Shown here: piece by piece, positions 1 through 5,662 of the stretch
Position numbering within the stretch: the first letter of the stretch is position 1
Layout of the letters: each line of letters starts with the position of its first letter
DNA from: Nitrospinales bacterium
GTDB lineage: Bacteria > Nitrospinota_A > UBA7883 > JACRGQ01
NCBI GenBank assembly: GCA_023248615.1
Contig: JAHFEI010000128.1
Span: forward strand, 1 to 6,353
DNA length: 6,353 nucleotides
Reading direction: 5' to 3'
Made by a program: the position numbers and the translations under genes
Notes under the pieces: generated by a model
Database searches by the model: none
Seen by the model: only the letters and a program-made list of their open reading frames with translations
Told to the model about the DNA's origin: nothing

Positions 1-1
1 T

Positions 2-439
2 TATCCCCATATCCCCGTTCAGCGGTGCTGGGCGCACAAGATACGGAACATCGTGGACAAGGTGAGGAAGAAGGATGCCGAGGAGGTGAAAAAAGACCTA
101 CGGAAAATCTACTGCGCCAAAGACGGCGTGAAGGCCAGAAGCGCCGCGCGGGACTTCGCCGACAAATGGGAATCGGCGTATCCATCGGCCGTGAAGTGTT
201 TAAAAGCCGACTTGGACGACCTGTTGGCGTTCTTCCGGTTCAAAGATCAAACGTGGAGGAAGGCAACGAGGACGACCAACGCCATTGAAAGGAGGTTCCG
301 GGAAGTACGGAGAAGGACGAGGCTGATGGGGGTGTTCAGCGATAAAACCAGCATGGACAGGGTGCTGTATGCTGTTTTTGCCCACGAAAACAAGAAACAG
401 GGCGCGGTTCCCCTTTTTGCCCTGACACAAAATTCTTGA
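2..439 (+). CDS. IS256-family (mutator-type) transposase, C-terminal part, cut by the window edge
   Basis: This is the C-terminal ~145 residues of a DDE transposase that moves an insertion sequence. The frame is open from base 2, so the start and the first two catalytic aspartates lie outside the window. Visible IS256 hallmarks are the RCWAHKIRN segment (the C-x2-H signature between the second Asp and the Glu), a helical region ending in LLAFFRFKDQTWRKATRT, and TTNAIERRFREVRRRTR, where the Glu codon at 287-289 is the expected third catalytic acid. The C-terminal part shows no frameshift or internal stop, so the copy may be intact. The stop codon (437-439) lies inside the probable terminal inverted repeat, a compact arrangement seen in this family. 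The family call is made by recognition of motifs; whether the element is active cannot be judged from this end alone. Confidence 0.9.
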   Translation, partial: YPHIPVQRCWAHKIRNIVDKVRKKDAEEVKKDLRKIYCAKDGVKARSAARDFADKWESAYPSAVKCLKADLDDLLAFFRFKDQTWRKATRTTNAIERRFREVRRRTRLMGVFSDKTSMDRVLYAVFAHENKKQGAVPLFALTQNS

Positions 440-446
440 CGTTACC
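424..446 (+). repeat. Probable right terminal inverted repeat of the IS256-family element
   Basis: The transposase gene ends within an AT-rich stretch containing ACACAAAATTCTTGACGTTA and ending in CC at 446. This resembles the ends of IS256-family elements, which typically carry a ~20-30 bp inverted repeat immediately around the transposase stop. If the end is at 446, the target-site duplication (8-9 bp in this family) would begin AATGAAAG at 447. The left repeat is outside the window, so the exact boundary is inferred. Confidence 0.6.
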
Positions 447-520
447 AATGAAAGGCTTCTTGGACGCGGGAAAAGTCGAAGGTGTGTGCGCGGTACGGCA
501 GGCTGAAAAATGGCCAAAAC

Positions 521-549
521 TTGACCGAAAGGCTTATTTAACATATAGT
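521..549 (+). promoter_or_regulatory. Sigma70-type promoter of the flagellar-related operon
   Basis: A -35 box TTGACC (521-526) and a -10 box TATAGT (544-549) are separated by exactly 17 bp; each matches the consensus at 5 of 6 positions. Transcription would start near 556, about 12 bases ahead of the Shine-Dalgarno of the 110-aa gene. The promoter lies about 75 bp beyond the IS end, so the insertion left its core intact. No sigma54 (-24/-12) or sigma28 pattern is visible here, although many flagellar operons use those. Confidence 0.65.
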
Positions 550-582
550 AGACTTAAGGTAAGTTGTAAGGAGATTCTGGTT

Positions 583-915
583 ATGCAGGCTCTTGGTTTG
601 CAAACGGTATTGGGTATGAGCAACGCTGTTGAGCGTGTCCAGCAGACTGCGCAGTTGCACGGCGCTGTTGTGTCCGACCAGTTTAAGGATATTCTGGAGA
701 AGCAGAACGACCTGAAAAAGACAGAGGTGCAGGCTTCCGAACAGTCGGCCACCGAAGTCCAGATCAGGGAGGATGCCCGCCGTAATAACCGCCAGTCCGG
801 GCGCGAGCCGGAGCGGGAAGCCAAGAAAGAGGGTGCGGCAGAAGAGGCCGTGGTTATACCTGTTGCCGCCGCTGATGAATCTTCCCATGGCCGCCTGTTA
901 GACATAAAAGTTTGA
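583..915 (+). CDS. Uncharacterised 110-aa charged protein, first gene of the FliK/FlhX operon
   Basis: I do not recognise a named family. The start is the ATG at 583, preceded by AAGGAG (568-573) at 9-base spacing; a longer reading from TTG 436 would begin inside the IS end and lacks this site. The N-terminal ~55 residues look helical and Gln/Glu/Lys-rich, with coiled-coil potential. Residues ~57-87 are highly charged (Arg/Glu/Lys, low complexity), then a short hydrophobic-acidic stretch leads to the C-terminus GRLLDIKV. There is no signal peptide or membrane segment. From memory, small proteins with a charged middle and a similar LDIK-type C-terminus sit ahead of FliK-like genes in deltaproteobacterial-type genomes, suggesting a flagellar accessory or cytoplasmic regulatory role; that link is inference. 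The next gene starts 28 bases after its stop, consistent with one transcript. Confidence 0.8.
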   Translation: MQALGLQTVLGMSNAVERVQQTAQLHGAVVSDQFKDILEKQNDLKKTEVQASEQSATEVQIREDARRNNRQSGREPEREAKKEGAAEEAVVIPVAAADESSHGRLLDIKV

Positions 916-943
916 ACTGCTTTCCGTTTGGGGGTTTTTCCTT

Positions 944-1399
944 GTGACAGGGTGGGTAATATTCCAGCTTATTCTCGATATCATAATTTTCTCGTTGGTT
1001 ATAGTGTTTGTCCTGCGCGATTCCAAGACGAAAAATAATGCGCCGAACATAAGCGAACTCCGGCTTCTTGTGCAGGAGTTTAAAGATGCCGTAGAAAAAA
1101 GCGAAAAGGTGGCGCGCGACCTGGACGCGCAACTGCGCGGAAGGAAAGAGATGATGGGCGGAAGCAGAACGCAAACAACCGGCGTGGCTTTGAAGGAGCA
1201 TGTGGAAGCAAAGGCTGTAGTGAAGGGTGGTGGCGCGCCAACTGGCGACTCACCTACGCTTGAGACGATAGAGGAACATAAACGCAATGTTGCGACTCTT
1301 TACAGGCAGGGTATGCCCAAGGACGAAATCAGCAAGCGCCTTGCCATATCGCTACCGGAAGTTGAATTGATAGTCGCAATGCTGTCCATAAATGATTAA
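944..1399 (+). CDS. Membrane-anchored coiled-coil/helix-turn-helix protein (DUF2802/DUF6115-like)
   Basis: A 151-aa protein starting at GTG 944; the Shine-Dalgarno is poor (a G-run at ~930-934). Residues 4-24 form a single hydrophobic membrane segment (WVIFQLILDIIIFSLVIVFV), followed by a basic RDSKTK patch that suggests the bulk is cytoplasmic. Residues ~36-68 are a charged helix with coiled-coil character, then comes a flexible Gly/Thr-rich linker. Residues ~115-147 (VATLYRQGMPKDEISKRLAI onward) resemble a resolvase/sigma-like helix-turn-helix. This architecture matches small membrane-anchored HTH proteins found in flagellar clusters (DUF2802/DUF6115 type), whose function is not established. 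Its last 8 bases overlap the start of the FliK-like gene, implying translational coupling. The family label is from recalled architecture, not a search. Confidence 0.8.
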   Translation: MTGWVIFQLILDIIIFSLVIVFVLRDSKTKNNAPNISELRLLVQEFKDAVEKSEKVARDLDAQLRGRKEMMGGSRTQTTGVALKEHVEAKAVVKGGGAPTGDSPTLETIEEHKRNVATLYRQGMPKDEISKRLAISLPEVELIVAMLSIND

Positions 1400-2447
1400 C
1401 TTCGGTGATATCGGCCCCTCCCTGCTAAAAGTCCTTTTACAGCCGCGCAGTTCGGATTTCGAATCCCGCTTCACCAAAGGCGAAACTCTGCAAGGCTGGG
1501 TGACAAAACCTTTGGGCCCGGATAGCGCCATCATACGGTTGCGCGGGGTGGATATGACGGCAAGCACCCCCAAGCCGTTGGTGCAGGGGCAATCGATAAT
1601 GGTGAAGGTGGAGCAACTCAAGCCGCAACTTGTGGTTTCTCTGTTGTCCAACGACACGCCAGTGCAGGAAAAAACCGCCGCGTTATTGCGTATGTATCTC
1701 CCATCGGCCTCGCCGGTAAGCACGGTATTGGGTGATTTGGCAAAGTTGTTTCCCTATCTTTCCGCGTCCGTGCTTAAAGGCTCCGGGCTGGAAAAAGTGT
1801 TGGAAGACATTCAAAAGGCCGTAAAGAAACCGGATGGCGATTCCAAAAACATTTTGCAAATGATAGGGCTGTTCCACGAGTCGGAGCTTTTAAACGGCGC
1901 CCCCACGCAAAACCTCAAGCGTTCCCTGCTGGTGGTAAGGCAGAATATCGAGCGACTGATGGAAAAAGACCCGAAGCCGTATCACGGCATGCTGAAGAAG
2001 GTGAACGATGCGCTTGCCAATATAGAACTGGGCCAGTTGGTAAACACCTCCAGCGGCTCGGAAGCGAAAAGCTGGCAGATACCGTACTGGAACGGCGAGG
2101 CTATGGATACCGCCAGACTTTATGTGGGCAAGGATGGCAAGGAAAATGGCAGGGCAAAGTCGCGGCAGGCCTTGCGCCTTACGCTTACGCTGAAAATGAG
2201 CCGCCTAGGCGATGTACGGGCGGAGGCAATAGCTTTTAAGGAGCGGCTGGAAGGGACGGTTTACGCCGGAACCGACGCGGCGGTACAGGCGGTGGCGAAC
2301 GTATTGCCGGAGCTTGTGAAATCGCTCAACAGCATCGGGTTAACGGCGAGCTTCTCGGCGCAACGCGCCAGCAAGGATTTCCTCACGCGCCGTACTGGTG
2401 GCGAAACTGTTTTGCCCGTAAAAAACCTTTTGAACCTGAGGGCGTGA
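1392..2447 (+). CDS. fliK: FliK-like flagellar hook-length control protein
   Basis: FliK proteins are secreted by the flagellar type III apparatus; they measure hook length and make FlhB switch from hook to filament export. This 351-aa protein has a variable N-terminal half and, from about residue 225, the Flg_hook-type C-terminal domain: a WQIPYWNGEAMDTARLYV stretch (Trp228, Trp233), then a beta-rich segment with LGDVRAEA (from Leu272), followed by a long helix and a final strand region. The short LGDVRAEA core corresponds to the LG-x-V-motif of the family. There is no signal peptide, as expected for a type III substrate. It is shorter than enterobacterial FliK (about 400 aa) and lacks an obvious Pro/Thr-rich ruler. 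The ATG at 1392 overlaps the previous stop, with no strong Shine-Dalgarno; the next gene begins one base after its stop. The neighbouring FlhB-like gene supports the call. Confidence 0.82.
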   Translation: MINFGDIGPSLLKVLLQPRSSDFESRFTKGETLQGWVTKPLGPDSAIIRLRGVDMTASTPKPLVQGQSIMVKVEQLKPQLVVSLLSNDTPVQEKTAALLRMYLPSASPVSTVLGDLAKLFPYLSASVLKGSGLEKVLEDIQKAVKKPDGDSKNILQMIGLFHESELLNGAPTQNLKRSLLVVRQNIERLMEKDPKPYHGMLKKVNDALANIELGQLVNTSSGSEAKSWQIPYWNGEAMDTARLYVGKDGKENGRAKSRQALRLTLTLKMSRLGDVRAEAIAFKERLEGTVYAGTDAAVQAVANVLPELVKSLNSIGLTASFSAQRASKDFLTRRTGGETVLPVKNLLNLRA

Positions 2448-2448
2448 C

Positions 2449-2724
2449 ATGAAAAAAGACAAGCCGCCCAAAGCCGTAGCGTTGTCGTACGCAACCGGCA
2501 CGGATAGGGCGCCGCGCGTAAGCGCAAAGGGCAGGGGGGCGATAGCCGAAAAGATAATCGCCATAGCAAAGGAAAACGGCATTCCGATACGCGAAGACGC
2601 CGATATGGTGGAGATACTCTCCAAACTGGATATGGACGACGAAATTCCCCCGCACCTCTACAAAGCGGTGGCGGAAATACTTTCCTTTATATACCGCGTA
2701 AATGCCAGCAAAGCGTTAGGATAA
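2449..2724 (+). CDS. FlhB C-terminal-domain-like protein (FlhX/EscU-YscU-HrcU family)
   Basis: A 91-aa stand-alone homologue of the cytoplasmic domain of the flagellar export switch FlhB. KAVALSY (residues 8-14) corresponds to the xAVALxY strand after the FlhB cleavage site; RVSAKGRGAIAEKI, ENGIPIRED and EIPPHLYKAVAEILSFIYRV follow in the usual order. The N-terminal membrane domain is absent and the NPTH autocleavage motif is replaced by PPK, so it probably does not self-cleave. In other bacteria such proteins (FlhX, Bacillus YlqH type) can stand in for or modulate the FlhB C-terminal domain, contacting FliK and the export gate. The start ATG at 2449 lies one base after the fliK stop, with GAGGG (2438-2442) six bases upstream. 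It is the last gene before a strong hairpin. Confidence 0.88.
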   Translation: MKKDKPPKAVALSYATGTDRAPRVSAKGRGAIAEKIIAIAKENGIPIREDADMVEILSKLDMDDEIPPHLYKAVAEILSFIYRVNASKALG

Positions 2725-2732
2725 AAACCGGT

Positions 2733-2773
2733 TGCGGTATCCGGGGATAGTTTATACCCTCCCAGATACCGCG
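2733..2773. terminator. Strong hairpin between convergent genes, likely shared terminator
   Basis: GCGGTATC (2734-2741) pairs perfectly with GATACCGC (2765-2772), and GGGG/TCCC (2743-2746 with 2760-2763) extends the stem past a C/A mismatch. It sits between the end of the FlhX-like gene (2724) and the end of the minus-strand copper-protein gene (2803). No clean T-run follows directly on the plus strand. On the minus strand a run of Ts (complement of 2723-2727) lies a few bases beyond the stem, next to the palindrome AACCGGTT (2726-2733). A bidirectional terminator is the simplest reading. Confidence 0.6.
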
Positions 2774-2802
2774 CCAGATTGCTTGCGACCAAGAAAAGAC
2801 GG

Positions 2803-3243
2803 CTATGCGCCGATTTTCTTGCATTCCTCAATGCACTTCTTGCACGATTCCGAGCATTCCATGCAGGGTTTGTGCTTGTCGAACTTGCTACAGACTTTTT
2901 CGGTCTCTTCGCATACGCGGGCGGTTAGTTTCGCCATCTCTTTAGTGTAGCCGGAGTCATAAGAGGCCAAAGAACCGAGGGCGGCGCAAACCAATTTAAC
3001 CTCGTTCATCTTGTTGGCACATTCGGCAAGGGACTTATCGCCCTTTCCCATCTCGTCTATGCAGTGCCTTATGCCAGCTTCGGCAGTACTTACGCATTCC
3101 AAGGCGGACATCGCCAATGCCTTGTTTCCGGCGGGATGGTGGTGTTCCTCATGCCCCTCTTTTTTTGCGGCAAACGCAATGCCGGATGTTGCCGCCAGTG
3201 CCGCCACGCTACCGATGCCCATAAGCATTTCTCTTCTGTCCAT
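2803..3243 (-). CDS. Tat-exported Csp1-like four-helix-bundle copper storage protein
   Basis: A 146-aa cysteine-rich protein of the DUF326/Csp type. In Csp proteins thiols lining the inside of a four-helix bundle bind many Cu(I) ions. Residues 1-25 form a Tat-like signal: DRREMLMG, a hydrophobic stretch, and a probable cleavage after AFA. Residues 31-36 (HEEHHH) are a His-rich linker. The mature part has 11 Cys: 50 and 61 (helix 1), 75 and 86 (helix 2), 111 and 118 (helix 3), and 127, 130, 134, 137 and 141 (helix 4). The spacings of 3, 4, 7 and 11 place them on one helix face. Methylosinus Csp1, the Tat-exported prototype, has 13. The start ATG is supported by AAGGAG (3249-3254) five bases upstream. 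It lies 115 bp downstream of tatB on the same strand, and may have its own promoter in that AT-rich gap. Copper storage in the periplasm is inferred from the family. Confidence 0.88.
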   Translation of the reverse strand: MDRREMLMGIGSVAALAATSGIAFAAKKEGHEEHHHPAGNKALAMSALECVSTAEAGIRHCIDEMGKGDKSLAECANKMNEVKLVCAALGSLASYDSGYTKEMAKLTARVCEETEKVCSKFDKHKPCMECSESCKKCIEECKKIGA

Positions 3244-3358
3244 GTAGTCTCCTTTTAAGTTGATGTTTATCGTTTGAACAATTTTTTAGCTAGTTATGAC
3301 CCTAAATGGATAAATAACATTAATATTTAAAACCCGCCCCCGCGTTCCTGCAAGCAAA

Positions 3359-3655
3359 TCAGTTTATATGGGAGTCCGGCCTTTTAACATCCAGCAGTTT
3401 TGCATCTTCGTGCGAAAGCGATGGAGTATGTTGCGGCACATCCAGTATATTCCCCGATGAGTTTTCGATACCCGCCTCCCGTTTGAAGGATTCCCCCGTA
3501 TCGGCAAAATCTTTTTTTACCCCATCAAGGGCGCTGGTTAGCTCGCGGTAGCTTTTACCGAGCGTACGGGCAATCTCCGGTAGCTTTTGCGGACCTATAA
3601 AGATGAGCGCCAAGATGAGTATAAGGACAAGCTCCGGTGCGCCTATGCCAAGCAT
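3359..3655 (-). CDS. tatB: Sec-independent protein translocase subunit TatB
   Basis: TatB works with TatC to recognise twin-arginine signal peptides of folded proteins at the inner membrane. This 98-aa protein has the typical layout: a short N-terminus MLGIGAPEL with Glu8, a membrane helix (~6-20), the Gly21-Pro22 hinge at the same positions as in E. coli TatB, KLPEIARTLGKSYREL as the amphipathic helix, and a polar tail from ~51. GP rather than FG at the hinge and a longer helix and tail separate it from TatA. The ATG at 3655 has no strong Shine-Dalgarno. It lies 127 bp after tatA and 115 bp before the copper-protein gene, same strand. It is shorter than E. coli TatB (171 aa), within the range seen elsewhere. 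TatA/TatB paralogues can be hard to separate, so TatA2 is a weaker alternative. Confidence 0.88.
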   Translation of the reverse strand: MLGIGAPELVLILILALIFIGPQKLPEIARTLGKSYRELTSALDGVKKDFADTGESFKREAGIENSSGNILDVPQHTPSLSHEDAKLLDVKRPDSHIN

Positions 3656-3782
3656 TGGTCAGTTATCCGATTTTTCCAAGTAAAACCATTTCTATCGATG
3701 TAAAAAGCCGAAACGGATGCAAAACCCCTATATCCACGATCCAAATCCCTCAAAGATGCGCCGCCGGGAATGCCGACACAGG

Positions 3783-3980
3783 CTATACCTTGGGGGTTTT
3801 GGATTCGGAAGCCTCTTTCTTATCCTTGTCGTCATCGGCTTTGTCTCCCTTCATGGCTTTTTGGAAATTACGAATTCCCTCGCCAATCCCGGTTCCCAAC
3901 TGGGGGATTTTGTTCGCGCCGAAAAGAACGAAGATAATCAGGAAGATTAACAATAACTCCGGAAATCCCAATCCAAACAT
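3783..3980 (-). CDS. tatA: Sec-independent protein translocase subunit TatA
   Basis: TatA oligomerises to form the pathway for folded Tat substrates. The true start is the ATG at 3980 (65 aa): an upstream in-frame ATG at 4094 would add 38 residues with no Tat similarity ahead of the membrane helix. MFGLGFPEL (Glu8) leads into a membrane helix to Leu19, then the diagnostic Phe20-Gly21 hinge, NKIPQLGTGIGEGIRNFQKA as the amphipathic helix with Phe39, and a highly charged tail (DKADDDKDKKE) to the end. Hinge and helix residues match TatA of E. coli in position. It is the first gene of the minus-strand group, divergent from the RNase gene. A good promoter lies directly before the ATG, leaving room for little or no 5' leader. 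No tatC is present in the window. Confidence 0.92.
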   Translation of the reverse strand: MFGLGFPELLLIFLIIFVLFGANKIPQLGTGIGEGIRNFQKAMKGDKADDDKDKKEASESKTPKV

Positions 3981-3987
3981 GAGATAT

Positions 3988-4016
3988 AATCTACCCTTGT
4001 GCTTGGAGCAAGTCAA
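3988..4016 (-). promoter_or_regulatory. Candidate sigma70-type promoter of tatA
   Basis: Reading the minus strand, TTGACT (4016-4011, 5 of 6 to the -35 consensus) and TAGATT (3993-3988, 4 of 6 to the -10) are 17 bp apart. The expected start point, about 6-8 bases beyond the -10 box, falls at or within a few bases of the tatA ATG (3980). The transcript would thus be nearly leaderless. An AAGGG (3994-3998) that could serve as a distant Shine-Dalgarno would then lie inside the promoter spacer and not in the mRNA. Confidence 0.4.
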
Positions 4017-4071
4017 GACGCAATGGACAACAGGTGGCATTTGCCGCCCGTATATAAGGTTTGGATAACGT

Positions 4072-5610
4072 ATGGGTACTGAGATTATCATCAACGTGGA
4101 ACCTTATGAAACGCGTGTGGCGTTGCTGGAAAACCGCACGGTGCAGGAAATTTTTATAGAGCGCGCCAAAGAGCGTGGAATAGCGGGAAACATCTACCGG
4201 GGGAGGGTTACCAAAGTTCTGCCCGGCATGCAGGTAGCCTTTGTGGATATAGGGCTTGATAAATCGGGCTTCCTGCATAAAAGCGATATCAACCTGACTG
4301 AGTATGGTTTTGTGCCGGATTTTGGCTCCGCCAACGAGCAGGGGGACACAAGCGAACCGGATATGGATGACCGCGCCGCATCCACTACGGTACCCAAGGA
4401 AATTCCGCCCATAGAAAGCATATTGGAGGAGCGCCAGGAAATACTGGTGCAGGTGATAAAGGATCCGATAGGGACAAAAGGGACGCGGATAAGCTCGTTC
4501 ATTACCCTTCCCGGCAGGTATCTTGTCTTTATGCCGATGGTAAAGCAGGTGGGGGTATCGCGCAGGATAGAAGACCCGGCAGAGCGGGAGCGCCTGAAGG
4601 GGATAGTGGAAGAGGTGCGAAACCCGGCGCATGGGTGCATCATCCGCACTGCGGCGGAAGGCGCCAGCAGGGAAGACCTGAAACGCGACGTTGATTTCCT
4701 AAACCGGCTGTGGGAAAAAATACTGGCGAAAAACGAGCAGGCCAAGGCGCCGGAACTGGTACACCGCGACCTGGATATTGTCCTGCGCTCCCTGCGCGAC
4801 CTGTGCGGGCGCGATGTAGACAGGATAAGCATAGACGTGGCGGACGACTACCAGCGGTGCGTGGAATTTATAAACAGCTTTATCGGCGACCCGAAGCCAT
4901 CCATAGAGCTGTACCGCGGCTTTGAGCCTATATTCGAGTCCAACGGCGTGGAGATAGAAATAGAGCGCGCCCTGGGACGCAAGGTATGGCTGAAATCCGG
5001 TGGGTACATCGTAATAGACCAAACGGAGGCTTTGACCACCATAGACGTCAATACCGGCAAGTTTGTGGGAAAAAGGAGCCAGGAGGAAACGATACTAAAG
5101 ACCAATCTGGAGGCAGTAAAGGAAATCGTTTACCAGCTCCGGTTGCGGAACCTGGGCGGCATCATAATCATTGACTTTATAGACATGGATAAGGACGTCA
5201 GCAAAGAAAAGGTCTACAAGGCGCTGGAACAGGCTTTGCGTACCGACCGCTCGCGCACCAACATCCTGCGCGTTTCGGAGCTTGGGCTGGTGGAGATGAC
5301 CCGAAAGCGCACGAGGGAAAGCCTGGCAAAACTGCTGTGCCAGCCGTGTCCCCATTGCGAAGGGAAGGGGTCTATGAAGTCCACCAAGACCGTATGCTAC
5401 GAAATCTTCCGGGAGATAGAACGCGCCACACGTAAAAAGCCGAACGTAAAAAGGATACAGATAGAGGTGTCGCAACGGATAGCCGACGCGCTTTACGAGG
5501 AAGAGAACGACTACATGGAAAAACTGGAGAGCGAGCGCAAGCTGAAGATAAGCATAAAAGTGGGCAAGGATATGCCGGAAGAGGAGTACGAGGTCTCGGT
5601 CATAGAATAA
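4072..5610 (+). CDS. rng: Ribonuclease G (RNase E/G family)
   Basis: An endoribonuclease that cuts single-stranded AU-rich RNA, acting in rRNA 5'-end maturation and mRNA decay, with preference for 5'-monophosphate ends. Domains in order: an RNase H-like N-terminus; an S1 domain from ~residue 38 (GNIYRGRVTKVLPGMQVAFV); the 5'-sensor with Arg192-Thr193 in IIRTAAEG; and a DNase I-like catalytic core with Asp325 (TTIDVNTGKF) and Asp368 (IIIIDFIDM), spaced 43 residues as in E. coli RNase E D303/D346. The zinc-link follows at Cys426-Pro-His-Cys429, 58 residues after Asp368 as in E. coli, then a small C-terminal domain. At 512 aa it is RNase G-sized (E. coli 489), without the RNase E degradosome scaffold. 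An acidic insertion lies within the S1 region (~residues 84-110). AAGG at 4056-4059 is a modest Shine-Dalgarno. It is divergent from tatA, with no clear upstream promoter. Confidence 0.95.
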   Translation: MGTEIIINVEPYETRVALLENRTVQEIFIERAKERGIAGNIYRGRVTKVLPGMQVAFVDIGLDKSGFLHKSDINLTEYGFVPDFGSANEQGDTSEPDMDDRAASTTVPKEIPPIESILEERQEILVQVIKDPIGTKGTRISSFITLPGRYLVFMPMVKQVGVSRRIEDPAERERLKGIVEEVRNPAHGCIIRTAAEGASREDLKRDVDFLNRLWEKILAKNEQAKAPELVHRDLDIVLRSLRDLCGRDVDRISIDVADDYQRCVEFINSFIGDPKPSIELYRGFEPIFESNGVEIEIERALGRKVWLKSGGYIVIDQTEALTTIDVNTGKFVGKRSQEETILKTNLEAVKEIVYQLRLRNLGGIIIIDFIDMDKDVSKEKVYKALEQALRTDRSRTNILRVSELGLVEMTRKRTRESLAKLLCQPCPHCEGKGSMKSTKTVCYEIFREIERATRKKPNVKRIQIEVSQRIADALYEEENDYMEKLESERKLKISIKVGKDMPEEEYEVSVIE

Positions 5611-5612
5611 CC

Positions 5613-5631
5613 ACGGTTCCCTGCACCGTTT
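5613..5631 (+). terminator. Weak hairpin just after the RNase G stop codon
   Basis: ACGGT (5613-5617) pairs with ACCGT (5625-5629) around a 7-base loop, followed by only a short T-run, two bases after the stop. It could attenuate or end the transcript, but five base pairs is little. A separate promoter for the next gene lies downstream, consistent with a boundary here. Confidence 0.3.
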
Positions 5632-5662
5632 CGCCCACGACCTTGCGCCCATATAAAATTTC

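Noticed and set aside
436..464. Outward hybrid promoter from the IS end (TTGACG at 436-441 as -35)
   Set aside because: At 16-18 bp spacing the flank reads around CTTGGA, which is not a -10 box; the operon's own promoter lies further on.
498..530. Sigma54 promoter at TGGCC...TTGAC ahead of the operon
   Set aside because: The invariant -12 GC is missing and the spacing does not fit; the overlapping sigma70 boxes match much better.
436..582. Longer N-terminus for the 110-aa protein from TTG 436
   Set aside because: It would start within the IS terminal repeat, span the promoter, and ignore the AAGGAG site placed correctly for ATG 583.
3244..3358. Copper-responsive operator (CueR or CsoR type) before the csp gene
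   Set aside because: The gap is AT-rich with a G-run but shows no clear dyad of the known types, and no convincing -35/-10 pair at good spacing.
4024..4058. Promoter for rng with TATATA (4051-4056) as -10
   Set aside because: The nearest -35-like box, TGGACA at 4024-4029, gives a 21-bp spacer; no acceptable pair was found.
3637..4068. Plus-strand open frame of 143 aa across tatA
   Set aside because: It is antisense to the clear tatA and the intergenic region and has no recognisable features.
3981..4094. N-terminal extension of TatA from ATG 4094
   Set aside because: The extra 38 residues have no signal or Tat similarity, overlap the start of rng, and would put a tail before the N-terminal membrane helix.
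3991..4832. Long antisense open frames within rng
   Set aside because: RNase G is unambiguous on the plus strand; these are shadows of its codon pattern.
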